The notes under the pieces were generated by a model, which was not told where the DNA came from, ran no database searches, and worked only from the letters and a program-made list of their open reading frames with translations. A stretch of 64,000 nt of DNA from Mesodorylaimus sp. YZB2_4. Its lineage: Eukaryota > Nematoda > Enoplea > Dorylaimida > Dorylaimidae. Position 1 is the first letter of the stretch; each line of letters opens with the position of its first letter. The DNA lies in the NCBI GenBank assembly GCA_030248295.1, contig JASANH010000085.1:62001-126000 (forward strand). Reading direction: 5' to 3'. The translations under genes and the position numbers were made by a program. Positions 50,662 to 61,700 of the stretch are shown in pieces.

Positions 50662-51351
50662 ATGCCTACGCCAAAGAAAGTCCTACTTTTGAAAAGATGG
50701 TTGAATATTTTGGTGAGAAAACAAGCGTTGGAACTCGAAGAGAAAGAGGAGACTTCTCGATCTGACCAGTCTCCCAATGTCATACCAGAATTGAATGAGA
50801 TCAGTCAAATCTTGGATGGTCAGTTGTACTTGAGCGGATGTCGTGCAGCCACTGCCGATCGTCTGGCCTCGTTAGGCGTCACTGCCGTCGTGCGGGCGCT
50901 TACCGAAGCTGAAGAACGAGCAATGATGGAGTCGACGAAAGGTGGTATCAGTCTACCCGACCACATCGACACACTGCACGTTCGCTTGTTGGACTTGGAG
51001 ACGAGTGACATCCAGTCCCACTTCGATCACGTATCACGATTCATCGACTCCCACTTGCGCAGCGGCCACAAGGTTCTGGTGCATTGTGGAGCAGGTATCA
51101 GCAGGTCGAGCACTTTGATTATAGCCTATTTGATAACGTACCAGCATTTGACCCTACGCGCCGCCTACGCCATGCTCAAAAATAAGCGGAAGATCGTTCG
51201 GCCAAACAATGGGTTTTTTCGACAGTTGATCGAGCACGAACGAGACGCGCGCGAAGATGGACGATGCAGTGTTCGTATGATTATCACCAACAATGGCACT
51301 CCCATGCCGGACATCGTATACGAGAATGCCATCATGGCCAAGTTGAGGTAA
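50662..51351 (+). CDS. Atypical dual-specificity protein phosphatase
   Basis: Single exon, 229 residues from ATG 50662 (MPTPKKVLLL); the frame is open a little upstream without an ATG. The DSP domain begins near residue 50 with ISQILDGQLYLSGCRAAT. It carries the general-acid Asp in VRLLDLETSDIQ and the catalytic loop VHCGAGISRSSTLIIAYL, with the nucleophile Cys and the phosphate-binding Arg intact, followed by the AYAMLKNKRKIVRPNNGF helix. No kinase-interaction or CH2 domain is present, so it belongs with small atypical DUSPs (DUSP14/18/21 type). Substrate is unknown. The Lys/Glu-rich N-terminus (KKVLLLKRWLNILVRKQALE) is extra. The gene is intronless with a TATA box, like the GPCR and glycosyltransferase, unlike most neighbours. 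Confidence 0.9.
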   Translation: MPTPKKVLLLKRWLNILVRKQALELEEKEETSRSDQSPNVIPELNEISQILDGQLYLSGCRAATADRLASLGVTAVVRALTEAEERAMMESTKGGISLPDHIDTLHVRLLDLETSDIQSHFDHVSRFIDSHLRSGHKVLVHCGAGISRSSTLIIAYLITYQHLTLRAAYAMLKNKRKIVRPNNGFFRQLIEHERDAREDGRCSVRMIITNNGTPMPDIVYENAIMAKLR

Positions 51352-53893
51352 CCGACAGCACTCGCGGACTGACCACATTTTCGACGCATGCTAATCAGGA
51401 CCAAAAAGTGACCTGCGGTGTTGAGATAGCTGGCTCGCTTTTGCATGCTTGCTTAGGTGACGTGCCTTTTAGTAATACGGGTATGGTAATGTGTGTTCAG
51501 AAATGTAAATACAGCATGGATTGACGAGTCTATGAGTCATCCTTGAGGAACAGAGATGAAAGGGGACATCACAGTGCAGTGAACATTCCTTCACCGTGAC
51601 AGGCATGAGTGATAGGCATACGAAACCAATGACAAGCGCATAGCACCTCTATCACGCGCTACATCTGGCACTCATTGCTTCATTGGGTCACAGGAATAGA
51701 ATAGCACAGGACTGTACAGTGCGCCGAATACCAGGACAGCCCTCCAATACACCAGAACAATATCCCTAGCCCCCTGGTGCCCCCATCCCACACACGTGGA
51801 CTAGTGCCAGACATTTCAGGTTTGATAGCTTAGGCTTGCCTGGTGACGCAATTCTTTACAGGCACCTGCAAAAAAGGTGTAATAAGCGACTTTATAGTGC
51901 AATAACCTTTTTGACACTATTCTATCCGTGCTTGTTTTCAGTGCAGTAGACATTTGACCCGCAGAACAAACTTTATGTCAGCGTCTTCCTGAGTAAATAA
52001 TGAATGATAAGACTTTGGTGGCGCCAAACAGTCGCTATCAGGTCCCAATAGTGCACGCAACCGGCAGAAACAGGAAATACTGGGAACAATCTTGTTGAAA
52101 TGGGTCTGAGTGACGATGTGATAAATTGTTGTGCCGGGCAGATGTTGACGGAATGCGCAGCACTGTCCGTGAACGGTCATCGGCCCAGAGACGGAGCTGA
52201 GCGTTGGAGTAACAGAATGTGCGTGCACTGGCCCGCCCACATTCCCACAGCGAGGATCTGATGGGCGGTGAGCGGACTACCCGCCGTCGGGCACTGGGGA
52301 ACTCTGTTCGACACAAAAGGCTCCAGGCATCGACCGATCTGAGGAGTACGGGTCCTCAGTCTGATCTGCCTGCTGACCAGCAATCAATTTATTGATTTAT
52401 CTGCTTGAAATCACTCTTCGAGACATTTATTAATGACCCTCCATTTGACCCAAATCCTCGCTCGTTACCCCGAGAGCTACAAGACTCAAAGGGGTCCGAC
52501 CTGGGGACTATATGTAAGTGTCCCACTGTAGGCGCTGGTCGTTTTTTCTTTTCTGTGCCTTATGACAATGATAGCAAGGAGCCAGAACAGTTTGGTGAGG
52601 GTGTGGTGCCAGTTACAGCATCCCTGCTGAAATTGTATTTCTGGGATTGGATCGAGATTCAGGCTCAAGGTCAGATCAGTCAATGCCAGGTCGGCTATGG
52701 TTTCGAGGTCTTCAGTTGGATCGTGTGAAGACCTGGTGCAACAACGCTACGGCGCACCCATCTGATCCAGGGTGCCTGCCATATCATTAGAGATGGCGAC
52801 CAGCAGAAGGAGTAATCGCGCAAATAACCACCGCGCATCCTCTCACAATCAGAGAACACAGGATATTTGCCACTGTGGGCTTGCCTACTAGAAGCTGGTG
52901 CAATTTGTTTATTCGTTCATCAAGCTGGCAGTATCAGAGTCCAGCTGAGATGTGTGGCCAGCTAACACTTATCAGCAGGTTTGCAGCCCTTCCGGCTTCG
53001 CTGTGCAACCTAATACGCCTGGCGGAAGAGACTGTCAGCGGTCGGGTGGGACTTTGCACTATGCACTGTCTCCTGATCCCGCCATCGAGTTTAGCCAAGG
53101 AAGACATGGAAGTCTCCAGCCAGCTCAGCAGTCAGTTAGATATGAACTCGGCTCAGACTAGTGCTTGCACTGGGGTAATTGTGGGTAACACACCCATCTC
53201 TCACCCTTTCTGGCCACTGTTCGACTCGCAGCCGTGGAAACGATGCGGCCCTCCACCATCGATTGTCCACACCTGACTTTGGTGATGGGGTAAAATAGGA
53301 GGGTCCGACCTGTTAGCTCTTGGAAATTACAGCTACTCGGGTAGAACACTAACCAATCGTAGTGTACATAACAGGATTCTCTACTTGCAACGACCCTCTG
53401 GCAGAACGCCAGCCAGATTACCCACCCCCACACCACAAACACGTGTATACTGTCCTGAGCACAACATCGACCAACTTCCAAAAACAAAAAACCTCATTCC
53501 AGTCCATCATGAACTCGTCAACTTGGTTAGAGTCGTACTGAACGACATAAAATCACACAACACGCATGAACATAATTACAGCTGAGTGCCGGTTTGCCGC
53601 ACACTCCGCATGGGTCCTGAAGGCCACACAAATCAGGCAATACCCGCACACTCATAAGCCCCTCTAAAAGCATCCGTTCCATTCGATCTGCACCATGGCC
53701 CATTCGTTTTCCGATACTGTTGTGTTATCGGCACTCGGCTTATTGCCGTCGACAACTGTCGATTGCAAATTTGGCCAACCGTTTTCCTGCTTCGGTTGTT
53801 GAGTCGCACTTTCCTGACTGTCCGCTCCTGCAAGCAAAGCCACTGTATCCTACTTCCATGTCGTCCTGGTCAAGGCCCAAGGGTCTAAGAGAC
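51352..53893. other. Intergenic region, 2.5 kb, nothing supported
   Basis: Flanks of the phosphatase and of the uncharacterised minus-strand gene. Several open frames (52405-52728, 52875-53276) have no recognisable domain and no splice pattern. No clear repeat was found. Confidence 0.5.
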
Positions 53894-55793
53894 TCAACGG
53901 GCTATTATCCTACAGGAGTAGAGGCACAGGTGGAACACCCACCCAAAGTAAACGCAGTTTCCATGCTTCGAAAGCAAGTATTCTAAAAAAAATAGTCTTC
54001 TCAAAATCAAAAATTTAAGCATGGCGGGAAAATTTGCATAAATGTGCAAATTACCCCTTTTCCCGTACTTTTCCGCAAGTGGTCTGTCGGTCAAGTACTC
54101 TCCTAGCAAAAATGTGAACTACACGCCAGCCACTCTACTCCGCTGACCTTGCCCGTCTGAAGACTAACGCGATAACCAAAGTCAAGGTCTCACCTGTACT
54201 CGTGTTGCTCGATACCGGAGCTGGCGCTCTATTTCTTGTTTTCCGACCAACCCTAGAACGAACTGGAATGCTGCCATCGAAGTCACCTGAAAACCATTCC
54301 GCCATTACACCGCAGCAGGTCGCTATTGCTGCATCCATGTCGAGATCCCACCTAAACATTACTCATCCTGATTGATCGACAAAAACTTACTGCTAGACGA
54401 TGAAGTTCCGCTAAAGTTCTCCGTCAACCACCGCATCGTGTACGCCGATGCCCCATAATGGCAAAAATCGATGGATTTCTTATCGTAAATATTCGGATCT
54501 AATTCTTCTTCGCTCCTGCTACGACCGAAACCCCTCTGCTCATCGAACTGCTCCAACTGTTCTGGTTTCGAAATCTGTTGCACAATACTAAATTTGGGCA
54601 CAGCCGCTATTTCTCGATCGGATATAGTTGGCACAACTCCGCGCCTCAATTCCACGACACCATCGCGGACTCGTAATCGAAATAGGAACTTGTGCTCGTG
54701 AAGGAACATTAGGAAATTGTCGTAATTGAATGTTTCTTGATCGATTGCAATCGCACGCACTCCACTCTGACCGAGATAAGGAGATGATTTGAAGCACTGG
54801 AAAAGCGCCTCTAAATCGTAGGAGTTGAGTCGAGTTCGTAAAATTCGGCACAATTGCCGAATCGTTTCCACGTACTGGGACGAGCGCACATTGGTCTGGC
54901 TACCGAACACATTGAAGAAATGCATTCGACGAGACATGAACTCTTCCACGTTATTGCCAATGTAAGCTCGCACAGAATCGGGTAAAGGTCTGAAAAGTAG
55001 GAGCACGTCTTTTACATAAAATGCTGATAGGTACGCCCGGCTGGAGTGGATATCAGCCCACCCCAAAATCCGCGTCATTATCAGCCACTTACCCATTTTC
55101 AATGGATTTTTGTATAAAGCTTGTCGGCATATGCGTGACAGGCGCTACCTTGTTCATTATCAATGCGGACCTGACTTGAGCGAATACGGCGAGCACGTGC
55201 GTCAAGCTTTCTTGTTCCAACGTTTCGTCATATTGCATTCGATCCCAGTCTTCTTCGTTCGGACCAATCGATTCCACCCGCAAATTTCCAGCAGCAAATT
55301 CACGTTCGTATCGTCGTCGATCCGATTTGGCCACAAGCTTGCATTTGGACAAATACCAAATATGGTCGGGATATCGTGGGTCTCGATCCACAGCGAACTG
55401 TTCGGGGTAACATCGAATGTAGGCCCAAACGTAATCGGGGTCATTGTACAGCAAGTGTGTCAAGTGCCCATTATCTCGTTGAAGTTTCTCGAAAATTTCT
55501 TGAAAGGCCAAGCATGAAGCTGCTTTAACAGTGAATTGGCCAACGATAGCTCTCAATAGTTCTTCATCTAATGTCATCGTTCCTGATTCATTTTTCGATT
55601 TCAATTTATTAAATGGCATTTCGAATGGATCGGCGCACGGTGTTTTTGGGGGTGGAGGGATTTCCCGATCTTTCCATCGGCTATTGAATCCGCGATCTTC
55701 GTTCTGAGCATCAATACCACGTCCGCGTCCTCGAGGCGGTCGAGGTAGTTGCTGCGAGTTGGGCGACGTGCAGCTGCCGCCTGGTCTTTGCAT
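53894..55793 (-). CDS. Uncharacterised protein with winged-helix-like/LOTUS-like regions
   Basis: I do not recognise the family. Exons 55793-55093 and 54989-54391 are secure. Three further exons, 54328-54194, 54102-54055 and 53982-53894, keep the frame and splice consensus, giving 523 residues. If the 62-nt intron after 54391 is retained, a stop occurs at 54359. Residues 1-60 are basic and Pro/Arg-rich (RGRGRGIDAQNEDRGFNSRW). A first folded region around FQEIFEKLQRDNGHLTHLLY and YPEQFAVDRDPRYPDHIWYL resembles a small wing-type domain; a second contains FNYDNFLMFLHEHKFLFRLR. Similar architecture is seen in Egalitarian-like RNA-binding proteins, but no exonuclease motif is visible. This is a weak suggestion. 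A TTTTCAG acceptor lies 19 nt before the ATG, as at a spliced-leader site. Confidence 0.7.
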
Positions 55794-55811
55794 TCCTGCA
55801 GCCAACGAAAT

Positions 55812-55826
55812 CCTGAAAAGAACGAG
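55812..55826 (-). promoter_or_regulatory. Probable spliced-leader trans-splice acceptor
   Basis: TTCTTTTCAG|G ends at 55813, 19 nt upstream of the ATG at 55793, with no coding upstream in the same frame that I recognise. This spacing is usual for nematode SL acceptors. A cis intron in the leader is the alternative. Confidence 0.45.
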
Positions 55827-58787
55827 ACTGAAAGCACTGGGATCAAAGTCTAAGGCGCTAATGGGACTAGAGTCCACAATGAGTCGCCTCGAACAAAATC
55901 GTAAGCATTCGCATTCGTACACGAGCAATGGGGTTGACCCCAGCAGACCGCCCAACGGTCAGGCACTACCACCTCCCCCTGCCCGAAGCGGAGGATGTAG
56001 GTATATTCTAGGCGTCCTCAGGCCGGACAAACAAACCACCGACTAGTCACGTCCGTCTATATCTACATACAGTATATCGATATATGTGCGTATAGACGCC
56101 TGCTATGTACGGACGTCCAAGTTTCAAAAGGCATCGTAACCGTGCCTGGCACAATAGCATCCAGGCGTTTCACAGCAATCATTCCGAGCAGGTAACTTCG
56201 CAATACCTATCTGCAATATTGCCATGTAGATCACCGAGTTGGCGTTCAAACAGGGTGTGCTAAAACGAAACTAGCTAATACTTACGCGCGGCGCACAGGG
56301 ATTGCGCAAGATTTCCAACAATGACTAACCTGCGCGAAAAAACGCTGACGAATCGGGTTATCTGAATGCTGATAACAAACAAGGTCAAGACACCCTAAAT
56401 GGAAAAGCACAGCAGTGACTTTACATTGGAAAGCACAAAATCGAATCAAACTGGACGCTAATCGAAAGGCCAAACCAGCGGAGTGGGCAGTGCAAGCAGA
56501 CATCTCCTGTCTATAACAAAGAGCGCCAATTCAAATTGTGGGCATGTCACGGTACATCACGTATACACTATTACCGTGCAGCACATAAGTCGACGATGAT
56601 ATTGTTCAATCTATCATTTTCCAGCGTCTTCTCGAGATTCCTTCAAGCATTTTAGCTTTTTCCATTATGGATCGTTATGCTGACTGCAAATTCTGTTATT
56701 TTAGAATTTTCAGCAAAATGTAAAAGAGCTGTATTACCGCTCCTCATCAGCCTCCCAGGCAGTTCGGCGGTTTCCTCCCCAGATCATTTCGGTAGTTCCC
56801 TCGCTCGGCGATAGCGTTTGAACAGCATATTTTTTAGTTTCATGTGCTGAGTATGCTCGGTTTCAATATGCTAATTGGTAATCCCTCATTGTCAGTTCAT
56901 GTGGAATCAGGCACCTAGCTCATGGACCTCAGTTTTTATACTAATGGCTCGCAGCTTATCCGAATCGTCGTTTTAGCAATTGTGGAGGGGATTTTGCTCC
57001 GGCGCTAGAGGTCCGTGAGGGGTCAGCGATTCCACACATCACCTCATTCCTGCTCTGGAACAGCATATCGAAGTTTTGATATTCAGTGATCAAGACTTGT
57101 GAATCGAGATGAGAAACGTTACATATGATGTTTGTAGGTCGTTTTCTAATTCAACACATGTTTCGGTGACCAAGTTTTAGTTTTTTTTTTCTTCTTTGTT
57201 CTTTGGACGTTAATCTTTATGTTTCTGGGTACCCGCCAGTAATGCACTGGAAAGTGCTTGGCTGAGGTAAAATAGCAATAGCAATAGCAATAGCATAGGA
57301 CGGACGTCTGAAGATGGCATTCGTGGAAGAGATAGTCAATGACATTCCACACTCCAAAGTACGGAAAAGTCGACATCGCTTTGTAAAAATGCGGCACAGC
57401 TCCTTACTATATGGCTGACTTGTAGGGGTCAGTCACTTCAGCCTGCAGTAAGACAAATATTCCAGCCTGTATTGTGCCACTCGAGGCATGGGATGCGTCT
57501 GCATCGGCCAATAAATGGCCGACGATGGTGTGTACATTTGCAGCACAACTGCATCAGTAATGCAAACTGCATGTAATGGGAGTGAAAGGCCTTTCCCTCG
57601 TCCTACTCTGCTGTATATGTGTGAGTTTTGGTTTCGGCAGCGGAAAATTATGTTTCTTCACAGTTCATACATGGCTCTTTGGAAGCCAGAGATATGCCGT
57701 GTTATCGACTTGCGCTGGAGTGGGACTTACGATTATACATCGTCGAGCGTTTACTGAATGGGTCCACATACTACTCACAGCTGTGCCTGCCATCAGTTCT
57801 ACTCGCGCGAGCTCATATTCAAACATGCTATGTATCTCAAATGACAGGTGCGTGGTACTCCAAATCATTATACCATTGGACAGCGAACCTGACCCCTTGA
57901 TTTACATCCAACTCACGCTCGTGCCTTCCCTGTACCGGTATGTGTCTGCCTGGTGTCAGGCAGAGGGTGCCTAGCCAAAAGCCTGGTCCGCCAGCCCAAC
58001 CCTGCCTGTCCGCCCCTCAGTTATTGGGGTCATTGAAGCTGTACAGCACTGTATAAGCCCCCTAGTTGCAGTGTCATGTGTTCATAGGAGACACCCAAAA
58101 AGAAAACAATTCATGGCATGCGCTATCACGTTGCCGTGTGTCGTGACTGTGTACACAGAAGAGCAATCTCGAGACCAACCACACAAATCGAGTTGAGGAT
58201 TATAAGGTTATTACGGTCTACCAAGGTACTCTTTCCTGAATGCTCTGGCCATAGGCCTAGCGAGCAAGCTTTACAGTATCGCACATCACACCACGTGATA
58301 TACACACACACGTTAATGTAGGCACATATGTGTTAGGTAGGTATACGCCAAAGGTCTTGAATTTGGATAATAGGTATTCACCAACTACTCTTTAAACAAT
58401 CACTTTAAATTGGCTGGTGCCGGTGTCTGTCCCATTTAAAGTCGTATAAGCCCTGGGCCTACAAGTGCAAATATGCCCGTATTTTTGCATATTGGCAATG
58501 AGTCTGCTGAAAGTGTCGGTAACGCAGGTAACAAGAGGACATCTCCGACCATGCACATAGACATAAATAAATAGACTGTATGCCATACGCACAAAAACCA
58601 ACAGACACGCCCTCACAAAGTATAGAATATAAAAATGGGGACATAAGCACAGTGATAGTCTCGTTTCAACACGGAACCAACGGAATTCATAAAACGGAAT
58701 GGGTTGTGTACAGAACATCTTTGGTACGCATGTTACCTGCAGCAGATTGTCAGTGCATGTCACAGATACTTTTATTATCACTCAAAG
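55813..58787. other. Intergenic region, 3 kb, no supported gene
   Basis: Upstream of the uncharacterised gene and 3' of the EGF receptor. A short (AATAGC)4 microsatellite is at 57271-57295. No gene, RNA or transposon was recognised. Confidence 0.5.
57271..57295. repeat. (AATAGC)n microsatellite
   Basis: Four tandem AATAGC units, in intergenic DNA. Confidence 0.9.
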
Positions 58788-61700
58788 TTACACAACCGTT
58801 TCGGCTTCGGTCAGTCGATGCGAGGTGATTGTAGCTTGGTCACAATCGAGTAAAGGGTAGCCGTCGTCCTTGTCAGCCATTAATTTGCTATTGGACTCCA
58901 GGTACGATTGATTGTACACGGCGCGTCCAGGGGATGGCGGGTCAAGATTTAGGTCGGCGTCGCAGTTTCCATCTTCAGTTTTTTGAAGATACTCGTAATA
59001 GTCCACGCCGCTGTTATCTGAAATGAGGCGGATTGTGCAACAGGCTGCGACGGGATACTACGACACTCAGAGATGGTGAGTCAACCTGCAGCGCACATGG
59101 CATTTCTTACCGTCGTTAACTCCATCGCCGCCCAACACAGGAGTATAAGCCACTGAGCCTTTGCTGCTCGAAACATTACCAGAAAGATCAAGGGCGGCTG
59201 CGCTGGAACTCCGCTGCTGCGAGTCAGGAACCAAATAGTTGTCCACGTCTGTAGGTACCGTCTCGAAAACGACTTTGGGCTTGCCTGAATGAAATCAACT
59301 CCAAAAGGTGCGAGTGAAGCCTCCCATTCGTCAAGTCGTGCTCACCTAGTGGATACCCCCGAGCTTTCTTGACAGGGTCCGACGCGTATCTGTGACTCGA
59401 AGTCGACTGCCTTGTTGCCGGTCTAATTCTAGCCGCTTCCTGCACCATATGTGGAGCTATTGCACCCGAATCAGCAGCAGCACTCGAATCGCGAGGGAAC
59501 TAAAGTGGCCAAGACAAAATTAGTGCACATCATACAGACAGAGAATGGCCTTACGGGGGAGAACAACGGCGTGACCGGGGTCTCTGGTAAAGAAGTAGAG
59601 CCACGTAGGAATTCATTTGCCTCTCGCAAGTCCTCTTCGTCCCCGTCGGCATACATTTTATCCAAGATGCGCTGTCGATCGGATGAGGAATACGACGGCA
59701 GGCGCATAAACGCATCACCCTGAACAATTAAACAGCAGACTGTAGAGATCTCCGTTAGACAATCACTGGTGCCTGCAGCTTCATAATAACTCACACCCAC
59801 ATACCCCCATACCTCAATAGCCAAATATCGACCAGGGTCTTTCATCATTCGACTGAATTCTTCGACCAATTCTTTGAACGAGTACCTCGTATTTGCGTCC
59901 ACCATCCAGCCTAAAACTATTCTGGTGATTTAAAAAATCTAGAAAAACATGTCAAAATCTCACATTTGATCAATATCAGATAAATATCCATGGAACAAAT
60001 TGCTGGCTGCGGCAATCGGACGCCTTGCTCCAGCAAGTATGGAATCTGCTGCAGCTGAACGTCCTTGTACGGCTTGTCGCCGAATGTGAGCAGCTCCCAT
60101 ACAGTCACGCCTAGAATCAAGGACAGGAGTGATCGAAGGTCACTCGTCGATTAAATGCCACCCACCGAAAGCCCAAACGTCCGACTTGTGCGTATATCGT
60201 TTGTGTTGAATGCACTCGAGGGCCAGCCACTTGATCGGCATCTATATTGAAAATACGTTTCTAAAAATGTCCATAGCGGAAGGCCAGGTCGCACTGACCT
60301 TCCCTTCAAAAATTTTCAGCTCTTCTTGCCCATATTCCAACATTTTAGCCAAGCCGAAATCAGTGATCCGAACATGGTATGGTGTCTGGACAAGGACATT
60401 GCGAGCAGCCAAGTCGCGATGGACCAGTCGCCGTTCTTCCAAATATGCCATACCCTGAAAGAGAGCAACATTATCTGCACGTCAGAGCAAATAAGAGGGT
60501 GTACTTACACCGGCGATTTGTGTACACCAACGCAACAAGGCTAGCGACCCAATTTTGGATCGATTGTTCTGGACGTATTCGAGTAGATTTCCCAAAGGGA
60601 ACAACGGGGTCACCAACATGAGCTGCTGGCCGACGCACACCCCGATCAGCTGGGCCAAATACTTGTTCTCCATGGAGGCCATCATACCTGCTTCATCCAG
60701 CATCTCTTTCTGCGCTGCTGGATTTGACTCATGGAGAACTTTAATGGCCACCAAAACTTTTGTCTTTTTCTCATCTGCATACCACACGCCCTGAAATTGG
60801 AGTCGTTTGCATCACACGCGTGTGCTACCGTACGTATGTGTTGATCGTTTGCATAGGTGTGTGCTGGCGCACCCGCTGCACCTTCCTTACCCGAAACACG
60901 GTCCCAAAAGCTCCATATCCTAATATATGGCCTTTCTTCAGCTGACTTTCCAAGATAAGCCTAAGACGAGCCAAGTTCGGTTTCGCTTCTGGATGCATTT
61001 CGAAAACGTCATTCGGTGGCAAATATTTTAGAGCCCGCACACGACGACGCCAAACGAACAGAATTGTACAGACTATAATCAACGCCAGGAAAACAGCAGC
61101 CAGGACGACCCCGCTGATCACTTGAGTTCGCTTATTTCTGAAGTAAAAAAATTAAGTTGATCGCTCAGGTCATATGGACAAGAATTGCAAAGATTTGGTG
61201 GGGTTTTCTGCAAAACATTGGCCCTTGTATATCTGCCGACTCTGTGAGGACAGCACTATGACGCGTCCAGTCCGTGGCCTGGTAGGTTAGATGTGTTCGA
61301 CTCGCAGTCGGGTAAATTATTTTATATATAGTTGCAGCCCGCACGATCGAATGCGCTAGCGTTTGGTAAAACAAAAGGAGGATGGTGGTGGTTATAGAAA
61401 ATCTTACTTAGACGCTTGTTCATCAGCATCCACGCACACATTGTCTTTCGAGGGGAAGGGACGGTCTTGCGGACACTCGTCCATGCACATGAACTAAAAT
61501 AAATAATCATAAAAGGGAGCTCAAAGGTTCCGTTCCCTGGTCTCCTACGCATGAATCGCTGATCCTCACCTCGTTTTTTCCTTTGTCCAAATAGAAAATG
61601 TAATGGCGACATTTGATGCATTGAGTCGCCTCAGGCCCATAGCATTCCTCGCAACTTTTGTGACACGGATACAAGTCATTCGACACATTGTACATACCCC

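Noticed and set aside
52875-53276. 133-codon plus-strand open frame
   Set aside because: No domain; two overlapping frames are open here, suggesting base composition rather than coding.
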